64,000 bases of DNA from Peribacillus cavernae. Its GTDB lineage: Bacteria > Bacillota > Bacilli > Bacillales > DSM-1321. The first letter of the stretch is position 1. Every line of letters starts with the position of its first letter. This document shows positions 8,544 through 16,185 of this stretch, one piece after another. The notes under the pieces were generated by a model. It was not told the DNA's origin. It worked only from the letters and a program-made list of their open reading frames with translations, and ran no database searches. The stretch lies in the NCBI RefSeq assembly GCF_003989135.1, contig NZ_RYZZ01000027.1, positions 1 through 64,000 on the forward strand, written 5' to 3'. The position numbers and the translations under genes are program-made.

Positions 8544-10064
8544 TTAGTAATAATCAAATAGGATTTCTTTATCATCATGCAGTAATTCCTGGACGGCAAT
8601 TTTGGCCGAAAGCAATACAATTGGAACACCTGCACCTGGATGTGTGCTACTTCCAGTGAAATACAGATTGTCACAATGTGTAGCTTTGCTTTGTGGCCGC
8701 ATGTGATTGCTCTGTGATAGTGTTGGCTGTAATCCAAAACATGCACCATTATAGGCGTTAAATTTTGCTGCAAAATCTTTTGGTGTCATATACGTTTCTG
8801 ACACAATTTCCTGATCGATTGTTTCAAATCCCTTAATACGTTTCATCGCTTGTAAGATAGAGTTGCGGTAGTATTGAATGGTTTCATCATTCCACTCATA
8901 ATTTGCCGTCGATAAGTCGGAAACAGGCATTAATATGTACAATCCGTCTTTTCCTTCAGGTGCAAGAGAAGGATCCATTTTCGAAGCGATGTGTATATAA
9001 AATGATGCATCTTCCAGCTTGTTTCCTGCGAATATATCATGTAAATTTTGATCTAAGTTTTCATTGAAAACGAAATTATGAACGTGTTCCACTTCTTCAT
9101 ATTTTCGATCCATCCCCAGATACATCAAAAAGCAAGAACAAGAGTATTTCATACTATCAATTTTTTTATCCGTGTATTTACCTTTTGCTTCTGTATTTTT
9201 CACCAGGTTTTTCATGGCAAAAGGGAAATCGGCATTACAAACAACAAAATCCGCCTCTCGCTTATGTCCATCTAGATAAATGCCCTTTGCTACACCATTC
9301 TCGATCGCTATTTCTTCTACAGTTGTGTTGTACTGTATAGAACCACCAAGCTCTAGGAATAACCGTTCCATGGCAGTTGCCATTGTATGCATGCCACCCT
9401 TGATAAACCAGATTCCATATAGAAACTCAATCATGGGAATCATCGTATAGAGAGAAGGACCGTTATAAGGGGAAACTCCTATGTACAATGTTTGAAAACT
9501 AATCATTTGTTTCAAGTGTTCATTTTTAATATATTTATCTAAAAAGTGATCGGCATTGTCTAACGTTTTTAATTTCATCGCTTGTTTTAGCATAAATGGA
9601 TTGAAAAAATCTGTTTGTTTGCGAAAAGGCCGTTGTATAAAATATTTTTTAGCTATGGTAAAACGTTTGTAAATCTCTTTCAAATAATCAAGAAAACCCT
9701 CTGCGTCTTCTTCACTGATCCCTTCTATTGTTTGCATTAATGTTGTTAGGTCTGACGAAATATCATAAGGCTGATCAACCTTATCCCCGAAATATACTCT
9801 ATACATTGGATCGAGCTTTTCCATTGGAATATAATCATCTGGATCGCGACCACATAATTCAAAGATTTCCTTGTATAACTCCGGCATCATAACGATGGTA
9901 GGCCCTAAATCAAATTGATAGCCATCTTTTTCAATTCGGTTCATTTTTCCGCCAGGTAGTGCTTCTTTTTCCACTATTTCTACTGTATAACCAGCGTGTT
10001 GTAAGCGTATTGCGCTAGCTAAACCGGCTACACCTGCACCGATCACCATAACTTTTTTAGTCAT
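8544..10064 (-). CDS. crtN: CrtN, dehydrosqualene (4,4'-diapophytoene) desaturase
   Basis: A 506-residue FAD-dependent desaturase like staphylococcal CrtN (about 502). It successively dehydrogenates dehydrosqualene to yellow 4,4'-diaponeurosporene. Motifs: VIGAGVAGLASAIRL near the N-terminus, FDLGPTIVMMPELY, SFQTLYIGVSP, FIKGGMHTMA and the C-terminal STHPGAGVPIVLL. It is the first gene of the cluster. The ATG at 10064 is chosen because AGGAG at 10072-10076 lies 7 nt upstream and the dinucleotide motif then starts at the usual distance; an in-frame ATG at 10139 would add 25 unrelated residues. Transcription should start about 120 bp upstream from the promoter at 10194-10222. Confidence 0.92.
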   Translation of the reverse strand: MTKKVMVIGAGVAGLASAIRLQHAGYTVEIVEKEALPGGKMNRIEKDGYQFDLGPTIVMMPELYKEIFELCGRDPDDYIPMEKLDPMYRVYFGDKVDQPYDISSDLTTLMQTIEGISEEDAEGFLDYLKEIYKRFTIAKKYFIQRPFRKQTDFFNPFMLKQAMKLKTLDNADHFLDKYIKNEHLKQMISFQTLYIGVSPYNGPSLYTMIPMIEFLYGIWFIKGGMHTMATAMERLFLELGGSIQYNTTVEEIAIENGVAKGIYLDGHKREADFVVCNADFPFAMKNLVKNTEAKGKYTDKKIDSMKYSCSCFLMYLGMDRKYEEVEHVHNFVFNENLDQNLHDIFAGNKLEDASFYIHIASKMDPSLAPEGKDGLYILMPVSDLSTANYEWNDETIQYYRNSILQAMKRIKGFETIDQEIVSETYMTPKDFAAKFNAYNGACFGLQPTLSQSNHMRPQSKATHCDNLYFTGSSTHPGAGVPIVLLSAKIAVQELLHDDKEILFDYY

Positions 10065-10193
10065 ATTACAACTCCTCAACATCACATCTATTTTGCCCAT
10101 ATTAACTGAAGGTAAACAAAAGTTAGCTTCATTATTCAACTAACATTTTATGTGAGAGATAGAATTCACAGTGACGCTATGAAATCTTTAAAC

Positions 10194-10222
10194 ATTATAC
10201 AATATTACCTAAATTTGTACAA
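10194..10222 (-). promoter_or_regulatory. Sigma-A promoter of the crt operon
   Basis: On the minus strand TTGTAC (10222-10217), a 17-bp spacer and a perfect TATAAT (10199-10194) make a strong extended candidate promoter. The -35 is non-consensus in its second half and coincides exactly with the palindrome TTGTACAA, and the -10 overlaps TTATACAA. An operator-bound regulator would therefore block polymerase directly. The predicted leader to crtN is about 120 nt. Confidence 0.75.
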
Positions 10223-10326
10223 TTTATTGTAACTTTCAAGGCTTTAGTTACTTATTTCATGCTCTATAAATATGAATTTTGTACAAGGTTGTGTTATAGT
10301 TCAACTATGTTTAAAGGGGTGTACAA
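10195..10326. promoter_or_regulatory. TTGTACAA-type repeats, probable operators of the MerR/B12-domain regulator
   Basis: On the plus strand, TTATACAA (10195-10202), TTGTACAA (10215-10222), TTGTAACT (10227-10234), TTGTACAA (10279-10286) and GTGTACAA (10319-10326) fill the divergent intergenic region. The first three lie on the crt promoter, the last two in front of the regulator gene, the final one between its ribosome binding site and start codon. CarH-type MerR proteins bind short tandem repeats overlapping promoter -35 regions. Assignment as operators is inference. Confidence 0.55.
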
Positions 10327-10327
10327 T

Positions 10328-11224
10328 TTGGAAGAATTACAAGAGAAGCGTTTTTACATTAAAGAAATTGCCGATTTGACAGGTCTTTCCGAGCAGCTTA
10401 TCCGTAAATGGGAAAATAGATATCACATTGTACAACCGGAAAGGTTAGACAATGGCTATCGCGTCTATACATTTGATGATCTTTTGACATTAAAAGAATT
10501 AAAGAAGTTTAGAGACCAAGGGAAATCAATGAAACTAGCTATCCAAGCTACAGTCGCTAAACAGGGTACAACTGGTTTGATAGATAAATTGAACCAGGTG
10601 GAAAAAAGTCCCAATGTTGAAAAAATGGTGGAGAAAGGAACAGTTTATGATGAAGATGGACTCATGTTTTTGCTGCGACAATCCCATTATCAATATGGTC
10701 TCGATTTATTTTTGCAAAACACTGTTCGGCCCTTTTTAGAAGAAGTAGGTGATCTATGGGAAAAGGGTGAGTGGGATGAAAGTCAAGAAACAGTGTCCAG
10801 TTTGGTTGTAAAAGATTTTTTAACGCAGGTAAGCAGAAACTTCAATTTTAATTTGAAAGCTCCACATGCCCTTGGTTTTTGCCTCCCTGATGAACTTCAC
10901 GAAATCCCGCTGCAAATCCTATTACTGCAAATGAAGATGAAGGGATGGAGAACTACAAGAATTGGAGCATCCCCTAAATTTTCAACGATTGAGAGACTTA
11001 TTAAATACATGCAACCACAAAAGGTATTGTTTTCAGCATCAACTGTGATTCCTTTTCAACAGAATGAATACCTGTTGGAAAAACTTGATCAACTAGCAAA
11101 AAAATATGCGCATATTTTATTTCATATTGGTGGAGAAGGTATATGGGACTATACAAAAGTTGTGAAGCCAACATACATGCATGTATCATTTTCTGTTGAA
11201 GACATCACCACATCGACAGAATAA
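10328..11224 (+). CDS. MerR-family regulator with CarH/LitR-like cobalamin-binding domain
   Basis: About 298 residues. Residues 8-75 form a MerR winged helix (YIKEIADLTGLSEQLIRKWE, then NGYRVYTFDD), and the rest resembles the four-helix-bundle plus Rossmann cobalamin domains of CarH/LitR light-dependent repressors of carotenoid genes. The CarH signature W-x9-EH appears as W144-x9-E154-T155, with His replaced by Thr. The lower-ligand motif ExHxxG appears as E189-L-H191-E-I-P194, keeping His but losing Gly. It may thus bind cobalamin differently or not at all. Start: TTG at 10328, with AAAGGGG (10313-10319) 8 nt upstream; an ATG at 10307 lacks a ribosome site. Divergent from crt, so its likely target is the crt promoter and its own. 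Confidence 0.8.
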   Translation: MEELQEKRFYIKEIADLTGLSEQLIRKWENRYHIVQPERLDNGYRVYTFDDLLTLKELKKFRDQGKSMKLAIQATVAKQGTTGLIDKLNQVEKSPNVEKMVEKGTVYDEDGLMFLLRQSHYQYGLDLFLQNTVRPFLEEVGDLWEKGEWDESQETVSSLVVKDFLTQVSRNFNFNLKAPHALGFCLPDELHEIPLQILLLQMKMKGWRTTRIGASPKFSTIERLIKYMQPQKVLFSASTVIPFQQNEYLLEKLDQLAKKYAHILFHIGGEGIWDYTKVVKPTYMHVSFSVEDITTSTE

Positions 11225-11438
11225 CTTATTACAAGTCAGCTCTTACATGAATTCCTTGCCACCACAGTGTAAATATTTTACTTTTCTAAGTTAACAGGGA
11301 TAGAGTGTCCTCTTGAAACAAATCGGTCTCATATCCCCTATTCATAGGAATTAGTTTGCCCAATTAATTTAATTATCATAAATAAATTTATCCATTTAAG
11401 GAATTACTAAAGTAAATCCAGAGAAATTAGGTGAGACT

Positions 11439-11696
11439 ATGGAGATTAATCAGAACTACCAGCCAGGCGAAGTCGTCTATATCATTATTCGTAATCCACA
11501 TGCACAGGATGTTGCCAATGTTCAACAAGCAGCTGTTGTGCAAGATCCAAGGAACCCTTTTGAATTAGCTCTCTTTGCACACGAGAATTACTTTCCATTT
11601 TCAGATGAGTTTGCCGTATTTAAAACTGAAGAAGAGGCGGAACAAGCCTATCAGGAAGCTTTTGGTACGCCTGATGCAGGTGATTTTTATGGTTAA
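11439..11696 (+). CDS. splA: SplA, small regulator of spore photoproduct lyase
   Basis: An 85-residue acidic protein resembling B. subtilis SplA (79 residues), which negatively regulates splB expression during sporulation. The pattern GEVVYIIIRNPH at about residues 11-22, the FELALF segment and the FAVFKTEEEAEQAY C-terminal part match the family. Ribosome binding site AGGTGAG (11429-11435) lies just before the ATG. The gene overlaps splB by 8 bp. A sigma-G promoter would be expected upstream from what is known in B. subtilis, but I could not find a convincing one in 11225-11438. Confidence 0.85.
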   Translation: MEINQNYQPGEVVYIIIRNPHAQDVANVQQAAVVQDPRNPFELALFAHENYFPFSDEFAVFKTEEEAEQAYQEAFGTPDAGDFYG

Positions 11697-12717
11697 ACCA
11701 TTTGTTCCACAACTCGTTTATGTTGAACCTCGTGCTTTAGAGTATCCACTAGGTAAAGAGCTAATTTCAAAATTTGATAATATGGGAATTGATATAAGAG
11801 AAACAACATCACATAATCAAATTCGGAATTTACCTGGTGATAATCATTTCCAGAAGTATCGAACAGCCAAATCCACTCTGGTAGTTGGGATAAGAAAAAC
11901 GTTAAAGTTCGATACGTCGAAGCCATCTGCAGAGTACGCTATTCCGTTTGCAACAGGTTGCATGGGGCATTGTCATTATTGTTATCTGCAAACGACAATG
12001 GGTAGCAAGCCATACATTCGAACCTATGTAAATATTGATGAAATATTTGACGCTGCTGAAGAGTATATGGAAGAACGTGCCCCAGAGCCAACACGATTTG
12101 AAGCCTCTTGTACATCGGATATTGTTGGTGTTGACCACCTAACACATACGTTAAAAAAGGCTATTGAGTTTTTCGGTAAATCGGAGCATGGTCGTCTTCG
12201 TTTTGTTACGAAGTTTGCCCATGTCGATCATCTTCTAGATGCAAAACATAATGGACGTACGCGCTTTCGTTTTAGTATAAATGATGACTATGTTATTAAG
12301 TACTTTGAACCAGGAACCTCGCGATTACATGAACGGATTGAAGCTGCAGTCAAAGTTGCGGAAGCTGGATATCCACTAGGGTTTATCGTTGCCCCCATTT
12401 ACTTACACGAAGGATGGAAAAGCGGTTATAAGGAAATGTTTGAAAAACTTGAGGCTGCTTTACCAGCTTTTGCTAGGAAAGACTTAACGTTTGAAATGAT
12501 TCAACATCGCTTCACAAAACCAGCTAAGCGTGTTATTCAAGAAAACTATCCCATGACAAAACTAGAACTTGACGAATCGAAGCGAAAATGGAAATGGGGA
12601 AGGTACGGCATTGGAAAATATGTTTATACGAACGAGGAACAAGAAGATATTAAAGACACACTTGGTAATCATATTAAGCATTACTTCCCTGAAGCGAAAA
12701 TTGAATATTTCACTTGA
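11689..12717 (+). CDS. splB: Spore photoproduct lyase (radical SAM)
   Basis: A 342-residue radical S-adenosylmethionine enzyme equal in length to B. subtilis SplB. It reverts 5-thyminyl-5,6-dihydrothymine (spore photoproduct) to two thymines during germination. The 4Fe-4S-binding CxxxCxxC is C91-MGH-C95-HY-C98, and the hydrogen-donor cysteine corresponds to C141 in EASCTSD. The C-terminal block GRYGIGKYVY and the end AKIEYFT are family-typical. Start at ATG 11689, inside the end of splA with AGGTGA at 11678-11683; the longer open frame upstream is out of phase with family homology. Finding splAB beside carotenoid genes, rather than at its B. subtilis location near ptsHI, is unusual. Confidence 0.95.
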   Translation: MVKPFVPQLVYVEPRALEYPLGKELISKFDNMGIDIRETTSHNQIRNLPGDNHFQKYRTAKSTLVVGIRKTLKFDTSKPSAEYAIPFATGCMGHCHYCYLQTTMGSKPYIRTYVNIDEIFDAAEEYMEERAPEPTRFEASCTSDIVGVDHLTHTLKKAIEFFGKSEHGRLRFVTKFAHVDHLLDAKHNGRTRFRFSINDDYVIKYFEPGTSRLHERIEAAVKVAEAGYPLGFIVAPIYLHEGWKSGYKEMFEKLEAALPAFARKDLTFEMIQHRFTKPAKRVIQENYPMTKLELDESKRKWKWGRYGIGKYVYTNEEQEDIKDTLGNHIKHYFPEAKIEYFT

Positions 12718-12799
12718 TATAGATACTTGATGGACAGTAGTGTTTAACAGTTTTGTAATATGGGAGACGATTTGCTTATATTTGCATTTCATCTCCTAA

Positions 12800-13255
12800 T
12801 TATCCAAACAACTTATTCAGCTTATTCTTTCGATACTGAAATATTGCATTTAACTTTTTTTCAACGTTCAACCGATGAACGATTCTACCAACAATAGCAA
12901 AGGGCAATGCATAATGAACAATATCATTCATCTCTGTACCATTATTTGTTTCTTTAAAATGATGTTGATGATGCCAAAATTTATATGGCCCGAATCGTTG
13001 TTCGTCCACAAAATAATGAGGGGCAGAAACGTGCGTAATCTCCGTAACCCAATTAAGTTTGATTCCGTAAAGAGGCTTTAGTTGGTAGGATATAATCATG
13101 CCAGGATACATATTCTGAGGTGGCACATCCTTAACTTCAAAACCCATCCACGATGGTGTAATCTCTGATAACTGATTAGGATCTGAAAAAAAATCCCACG
13201 CTTCATTTAATGATAGTGGAATTTGTTGCTTTGTCTCAAATGTATAGATTTTCAA
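12800..13255 (-). CDS. SRPBCC (START-like) family protein
   Basis: About 151 residues with the SRPBCC/polyketide cyclase-like hydrophobic-cavity fold. It resembles ligand-binding proteins often annotated as cell division inhibitor-like or cyclase/dehydrase. The typical opening (LSLNEAWDFFSDPNQLSEITP) and the C-terminal FQYRKNKLNKLFG are visible. Substrate unknown. Family members start just before this block, so a TTG at 13255-13253 is the preferred start; an in-frame ATG at 13285 would add a short tail without a clear ribosome site. Convergent with splB. A member of this family near a photoprotection cluster may handle a hydrophobic ligand, but that is only a guess. Confidence 0.65.
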   Translation of the reverse strand: MKIYTFETKQQIPLSLNEAWDFFSDPNQLSEITPSWMGFEVKDVPPQNMYPGMIISYQLKPLYGIKLNWVTEITHVSAPHYFVDEQRFGPYKFWHHQHHFKETNNGTEMNDIVHYALPFAIVGRIVHRLNVEKKLNAIFQYRKNKLNKLFG

Positions 13256-13360
13256 TGCACTCTCTTCTTCCTTTCTAACTTCCATGAAGTTCAATATATT
13301 AATTCCCTTTAGAGGTTCAAGTAAACATTCCAAAAAATTATTTTTACATGCTGTTACTCA

Positions 13361-13392
13361 AATAATCTAATGCAAGCTTTCATTAGATTATT
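13361..13392. repeat. Perfect 12-bp inverted repeat at the end of the pyrimidine-dimer glycosylase gene
   Basis: AATAATCTAATG (13361-13372) and CATTAGATTATT (13381-13392) form a perfect stem with an 8-nt loop, overlapping the stop codon of the gene ending at 13383. Neither side carries a T-tract, so it is not a standard intrinsic terminator. It could stabilise the mRNA 3' end or be a protein-binding site. Confidence 0.6.
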
Positions 13393-13748
13393 ATCCCTTT
13401 TCGATGAAGGTTTTCAGTACATTCTTGTAAATACTTACCATCATGTTCGGGATATCCTTCGTCTTCGTTTTTCACACCCAGACTTTCATCATTGTGGGCA
13501 GGACAGTTATTACCACGGTAATAAGGATCCTCCCACAATGGATCATTTCGATAGCCCCTTCGTTTCATTTCTTCCATAACCTTCATATGGTAAAGATAAA
13601 ACTTGTATGGTGAATAGCCAAAAACATAGTCAACCGTAGCGTGTTTCCTACCCCAGCCATTGCCTCGTAGTGCACAGCATTCTCGGTGCTGACCTAGTAA
13701 CTGTTGTCGGGGTAATTTTATTATTAAATTTTCATGCCATAAGCGCAT
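13383..13748 (-). CDS. Pyrimidine dimer DNA glycosylase family protein (TIGR02328/Pyr_excise type)
   Basis: A 121-residue protein of the small family related to T4 endonuclease V that is usually annotated pyrimidine dimer DNA glycosylase. The opening RLWHENLIIKLPRQQLLGQH and the following RGNGWGRKHATVDYVF and SPYKFYLYH blocks are the hallmark of the family. T4 endonuclease V excises UV-induced cyclobutane dimers; activity of these bacterial relatives is inferred. AGGAGG at 13757-13762 supports the ATG at 13748 and lies over the stop of the upstream tetR remnant (13753), so the two were once an operon. It adds a second UV-repair function next to splAB. Confidence 0.75.
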   Translation of the reverse strand: MRLWHENLIIKLPRQQLLGQHRECCALRGNGWGRKHATVDYVFGYSPYKFYLYHMKVMEEMKRRGYRNDPLWEDPYYRGNNCPAHNDESLGVKNEDEGYPEHDGKYLQECTENLHRKGIII

Positions 13749-13752
13749 TCTC

Positions 13753-14211
13753 TCAACCTCCTATTCCACGCCAAAACAACTCAATAATTTGTTCAGCTAC
13801 TTCCTCTACTGTTTGATAAATTTGTTCTTGTCCATTATTAGTATAGCCAACTTTTAGTAGTGATAAATATGCATGAGTCGCAAACATAGGGTTGATTTCA
13901 CGTATTTCTTTTTGGTTTATTGCCTCAATAAACGCATTTTCTATTGTCTGGTACATATCCACTTCTGCCTGGTTTATCTTTTTTTGTTGTTCAACTGAAA
14001 GTGTATTTTTTATCCCCTTCATAAATCCATCCATGTCAATATCAACAGTTGCTTTTAAATAAGTCTTTGCTATGTTCAGAAGGCGCTCCTTTAGTGGAAG
14101 ATTTGTTTGAAGCAGCACATTTATTTTTTTACGTATTCGTGTCATCATTTGTATCATTATTTCGGTAAATAATTCACTTTTGCTTGCATAATAATAATAG
14201 ACCGTCCTTAC
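13753..14211 (-). pseudogene. TetR-family regulator, 5'-truncated
   Basis: The reading frame from VRTVYYYYASKSELF (14211) to the stop at 13753 is the end of the helix-turn-helix plus the ligand-binding domain of a TetR regulator (about 152 residues). The usual first 30-40 residues, including the start codon and first helices, are missing. Upstream of 14211 the frame continues only into antisense integrase sequence. Truncation falls exactly where the integrase remnant begins, so the element probably removed the 5' end. It may once have controlled the downstream glycosylase and SRPBCC genes. Confidence 0.75.
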
Positions 14212-15069
14212 AAAATGAAAGACATATCCCGCTCGCATTGTCAAAAAGCTATTAACGCTTGGGCCCAGGAGCTTAAAACCTTCAATGATTATAAGATACA
14301 AGCAAACCTGGTCTTCCGATTTGCCATGAAAATGGATATTATTAAGCGCAATCCGATGGATTATGTCACATTGCCGAAATTAAAACATGAGATGGAATAT
14401 AATGCGGAACTGGAAGAGAAAAAGTATTACTACACGCGAGAAGAGCTCAGGAGCTTTCTAGAGTCGATTCAGGACGATGACATGGCTTATACCATGTTTC
14501 AGCTACTCGTCTTCACAGGAGCGCGCAAGGGGGAACTGTATGCCCTGCATTGGTCGGACGTGGACTTCCACCATAAGTCGATCAGCTTGAAAAAGACATT
14601 GATTCACACGAGCGGCAAAAAGCAGCTTCTGACATCGAAAACAAAGGCCTCTCGGCGTGTGGTTAGCTTGGACGATGAAACTCTGGCGATCGTGAAGAAA
14701 TGGCGTAGCAAGCAAATACAGCGCTATTTGACGTTAGAACTTGCCGCTCCTTTTCAATCTGATGATAAGCAACCCATCTTTACGGTCTATAATCAGTTAT
14801 AAACATGAAATGGATTATTGTCGACTGGCTTACTTAAATGAAAAGCTGCAGCGGATTTATCTAAAGAACCCGGAGCTGCCACAAATAAATGTTCACGCCT
14901 TCCGGCATACACATGCCAGTTTTTGTTTGCAGCCGGTGCTTCTATCAAAGATGTACAAGTCCGCCTCGGCCATACCGATATTCAAACCACGATGGATATT
15001 CACACTCATGTGACCGACGAAGCGAAGGAGAAAACAGCCGAGATGTTCCAGAAGTACATGAAATTTTAG
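14212..15069 (+). pseudogene. Decayed tyrosine recombinase (phage/ICE-type integrase)
   Basis: Plus-strand remnant of an integrase. The first part (about 195 residues, to 14802) covers the core-binding domain and the box I arginine region (TGARKGELYALHWSDVDF). A frameshift near 14800 moves to another frame (NEKLQRIYLKNPELP, then HAFRHTHAS, box II HxxR). A second frameshift near 14920 leads to the last part (LFAAGASIKDVQVRLGHTDI). The catalytic tyrosine position near the end reads MDIHTHV, i.e. His instead of Tyr. The N-terminal arm-binding domain is missing. Its end lies 100 bp from the 3' end of rpsI, consistent with an old integrative element next to that gene. Inactive. Confidence 0.85.
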
Positions 15070-15111
15070 CTAGGGGTATTCAAGGGGTATTCAATTCCAA
15101 ATTTGGACATG

Positions 15112-15147
15112 AAAAAACCCTCCTTACTCCATAAGAGCAAAGAGGGT
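15112..15147 (-). terminator. Terminator of the rplM-rpsI operon
   Basis: ACCCTCCTTACTC (15117-15129) and GAGCAAAGAGGGT (15135-15147) pair over 13 positions with two wobbles. On the minus strand the hairpin is followed by six T residues (15117-15112). Confidence 0.85.
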
Positions 15148-15169
15148 AAACATTGATATACCAAGAATA

Positions 15170-15562
15170 TTAACGCTTTGAGAACTGAGGTGCACGACGA
15201 GCGCCTTTAAGACCGTATTTTTTTCGTTCTTTCATGCGAGAGTCACGAGTGAGCAGACCAGCGGATTTCAATGAACCACGGTATTCCGGTTCAACTTGAA
15301 GCAATGCACGGGCAATACCGTGGCGGATTGCGCCAGCCTGGCCGGTGTATCCACCGCCGCTTACATTTACTAGTACATCATAGTTGCCAAGTGTTTCGGT
15401 AGCAACCAACGGCTGTTTCACTATTTCACGTAAAGCAGCAAATGGGATATATTCTTCGATTTCACGTTTGTTTACAATAATGCGGCCTTCGCCTGGTACT
15501 AAACGTACACGAGCAACTGAGCTCTTGCGGCGGCCAGTACCATAATATTGAACCTGTGCCAA
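15170..15562 (-). CDS. rpsI: Ribosomal protein S9
   Basis: A 130-residue small-subunit protein of the head domain; its basic C-terminal tail ([14 protein letters not shown]) reaches the P-site tRNA. Family signature [14 protein letters not shown] is at residues 8-21. Start is a TTG at 15562-15560 with AAGGAGG about 9 nt upstream. It follows rplM by 20 bp and is the last gene of the conserved ribosomal run; everything to its left is accessory. Confidence 0.97.
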   Translation of the reverse strand: MAQVQYYGTGRRKSSVARVRLVPGEGRIIVNKREIEEYIPFAALREIVKQPLVATETLGNYDVLVNVSGGGYTGQAGAIRHGIARALLQVEPEYRGSLKSAGLLTRDSRMKERKKYGLKGARRAPQFSKR

Positions 15563-15582
15563 GATAGTAACCTCCTTAGTAA

Positions 15583-16020
15583 TTATCCGCGTAATTCGTA
15601 TACTTCAGGCTGTTGAGCTTGGTGCTGATGCTCGCTGCCAGCGTATACGTGTAACTTTTTATAGATTTGACGACCTAGAGAATTCTTTGGAAGCATACCT
15701 TTGATAGCAAGTTCAAGCATTCTCTCAGGGTAGTTTGTGCGCATCTCAAGAGCAGTTCTTGTTTTTAGACCGCCTGGATGCATGGTGTGGCGGTAGTAGA
15801 TTTTGTCAGTCAATTTCTTGCCTGTCAGATGGATCTTAGAAGCATTAATTAGAATTACATGATCGCCAGTGTCAACGTGTGGTGTGAAAGTCGGTTTATG
15901 TTTACCGCGTAAAATGGATGCTACTTCGGTAGCAAGACGGCCTAAAGTTTTGCCTTCAGCGTCTACAACGTACCATTTACGTTCAATTTCATTAGCTTTC
16001 GCCATAAAAGTTGTACGCAT
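15583..16020 (-). CDS. rplM: Ribosomal protein L13
   Basis: A 145-residue early-assembly large-subunit protein. Signature segments are [37 protein letters not shown] and [10 protein letters not shown]. The ATG at 16020 gives the family length; an in-frame ATG at 16062 adds 14 residues without homology. First gene of the rplM-rpsI transcript, preceded by a strong promoter and a roughly 90-nt leader, where Bacillus species carry an L13 leader RNA. Confidence 0.97.
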   Translation of the reverse strand: MRTTFMAKANEIERKWYVVDAEGKTLGRLATEVASILRGKHKPTFTPHVDTGDHVILINASKIHLTGKKLTDKIYYRHTMHPGGLKTRTALEMRTNYPERMLELAIKGMLPKNSLGRQIYKKLHVYAGSEHQHQAQQPEVYELRG

Positions 16021-16113
16021 GATTACCCTCCTAAAAAGATCAATAATTATATTTATTTTCAATCACAATAAGACTTCCGGGGCTCATCGTGGGATTAAAA
16101 TACATACCATATT

Positions 16114-16142
16114 ATATTAAACGCTCCACAGGGCATTGTCAA
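16114..16142 (-). promoter_or_regulatory. Sigma-A promoter of rplM-rpsI
   Basis: On the minus strand a perfect TTGACA (16142-16137), a 17-bp spacer and TAATAT (16119-16114) precede rplM by about 95 bp. The interval to the rplM ribosome site can hold a leader RNA; its fold was not computed. Confidence 0.85.
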
Positions 16143-16185
16143 GAGGATGTTACGCCAGGTTTAGTTGTCATACTTGGAAAGGTTT

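Noticed and set aside
8528-8773. N-terminal extension of crtM into crtN.
   Set aside because: No homology, no ribosome site, and overlaps conserved crtN coding; CrtM family length fits the ATG at 8527.
10261-10300. Promoter for the regulator gene (TATAAA at 10265 or TATAGT at 10295).
   Set aside because: Neither has a convincing -35 at 16-18 bp, so no promoter is claimed.
14249-15178. TATTAACGCTT occurs at 14249 inside the integrase relic and again at 15168 at the end of rpsI; possible att repeats.
   Set aside because: Only 11 bp, and the first copy lies in normal integrase coding sequence (AINAW); chance is likely.
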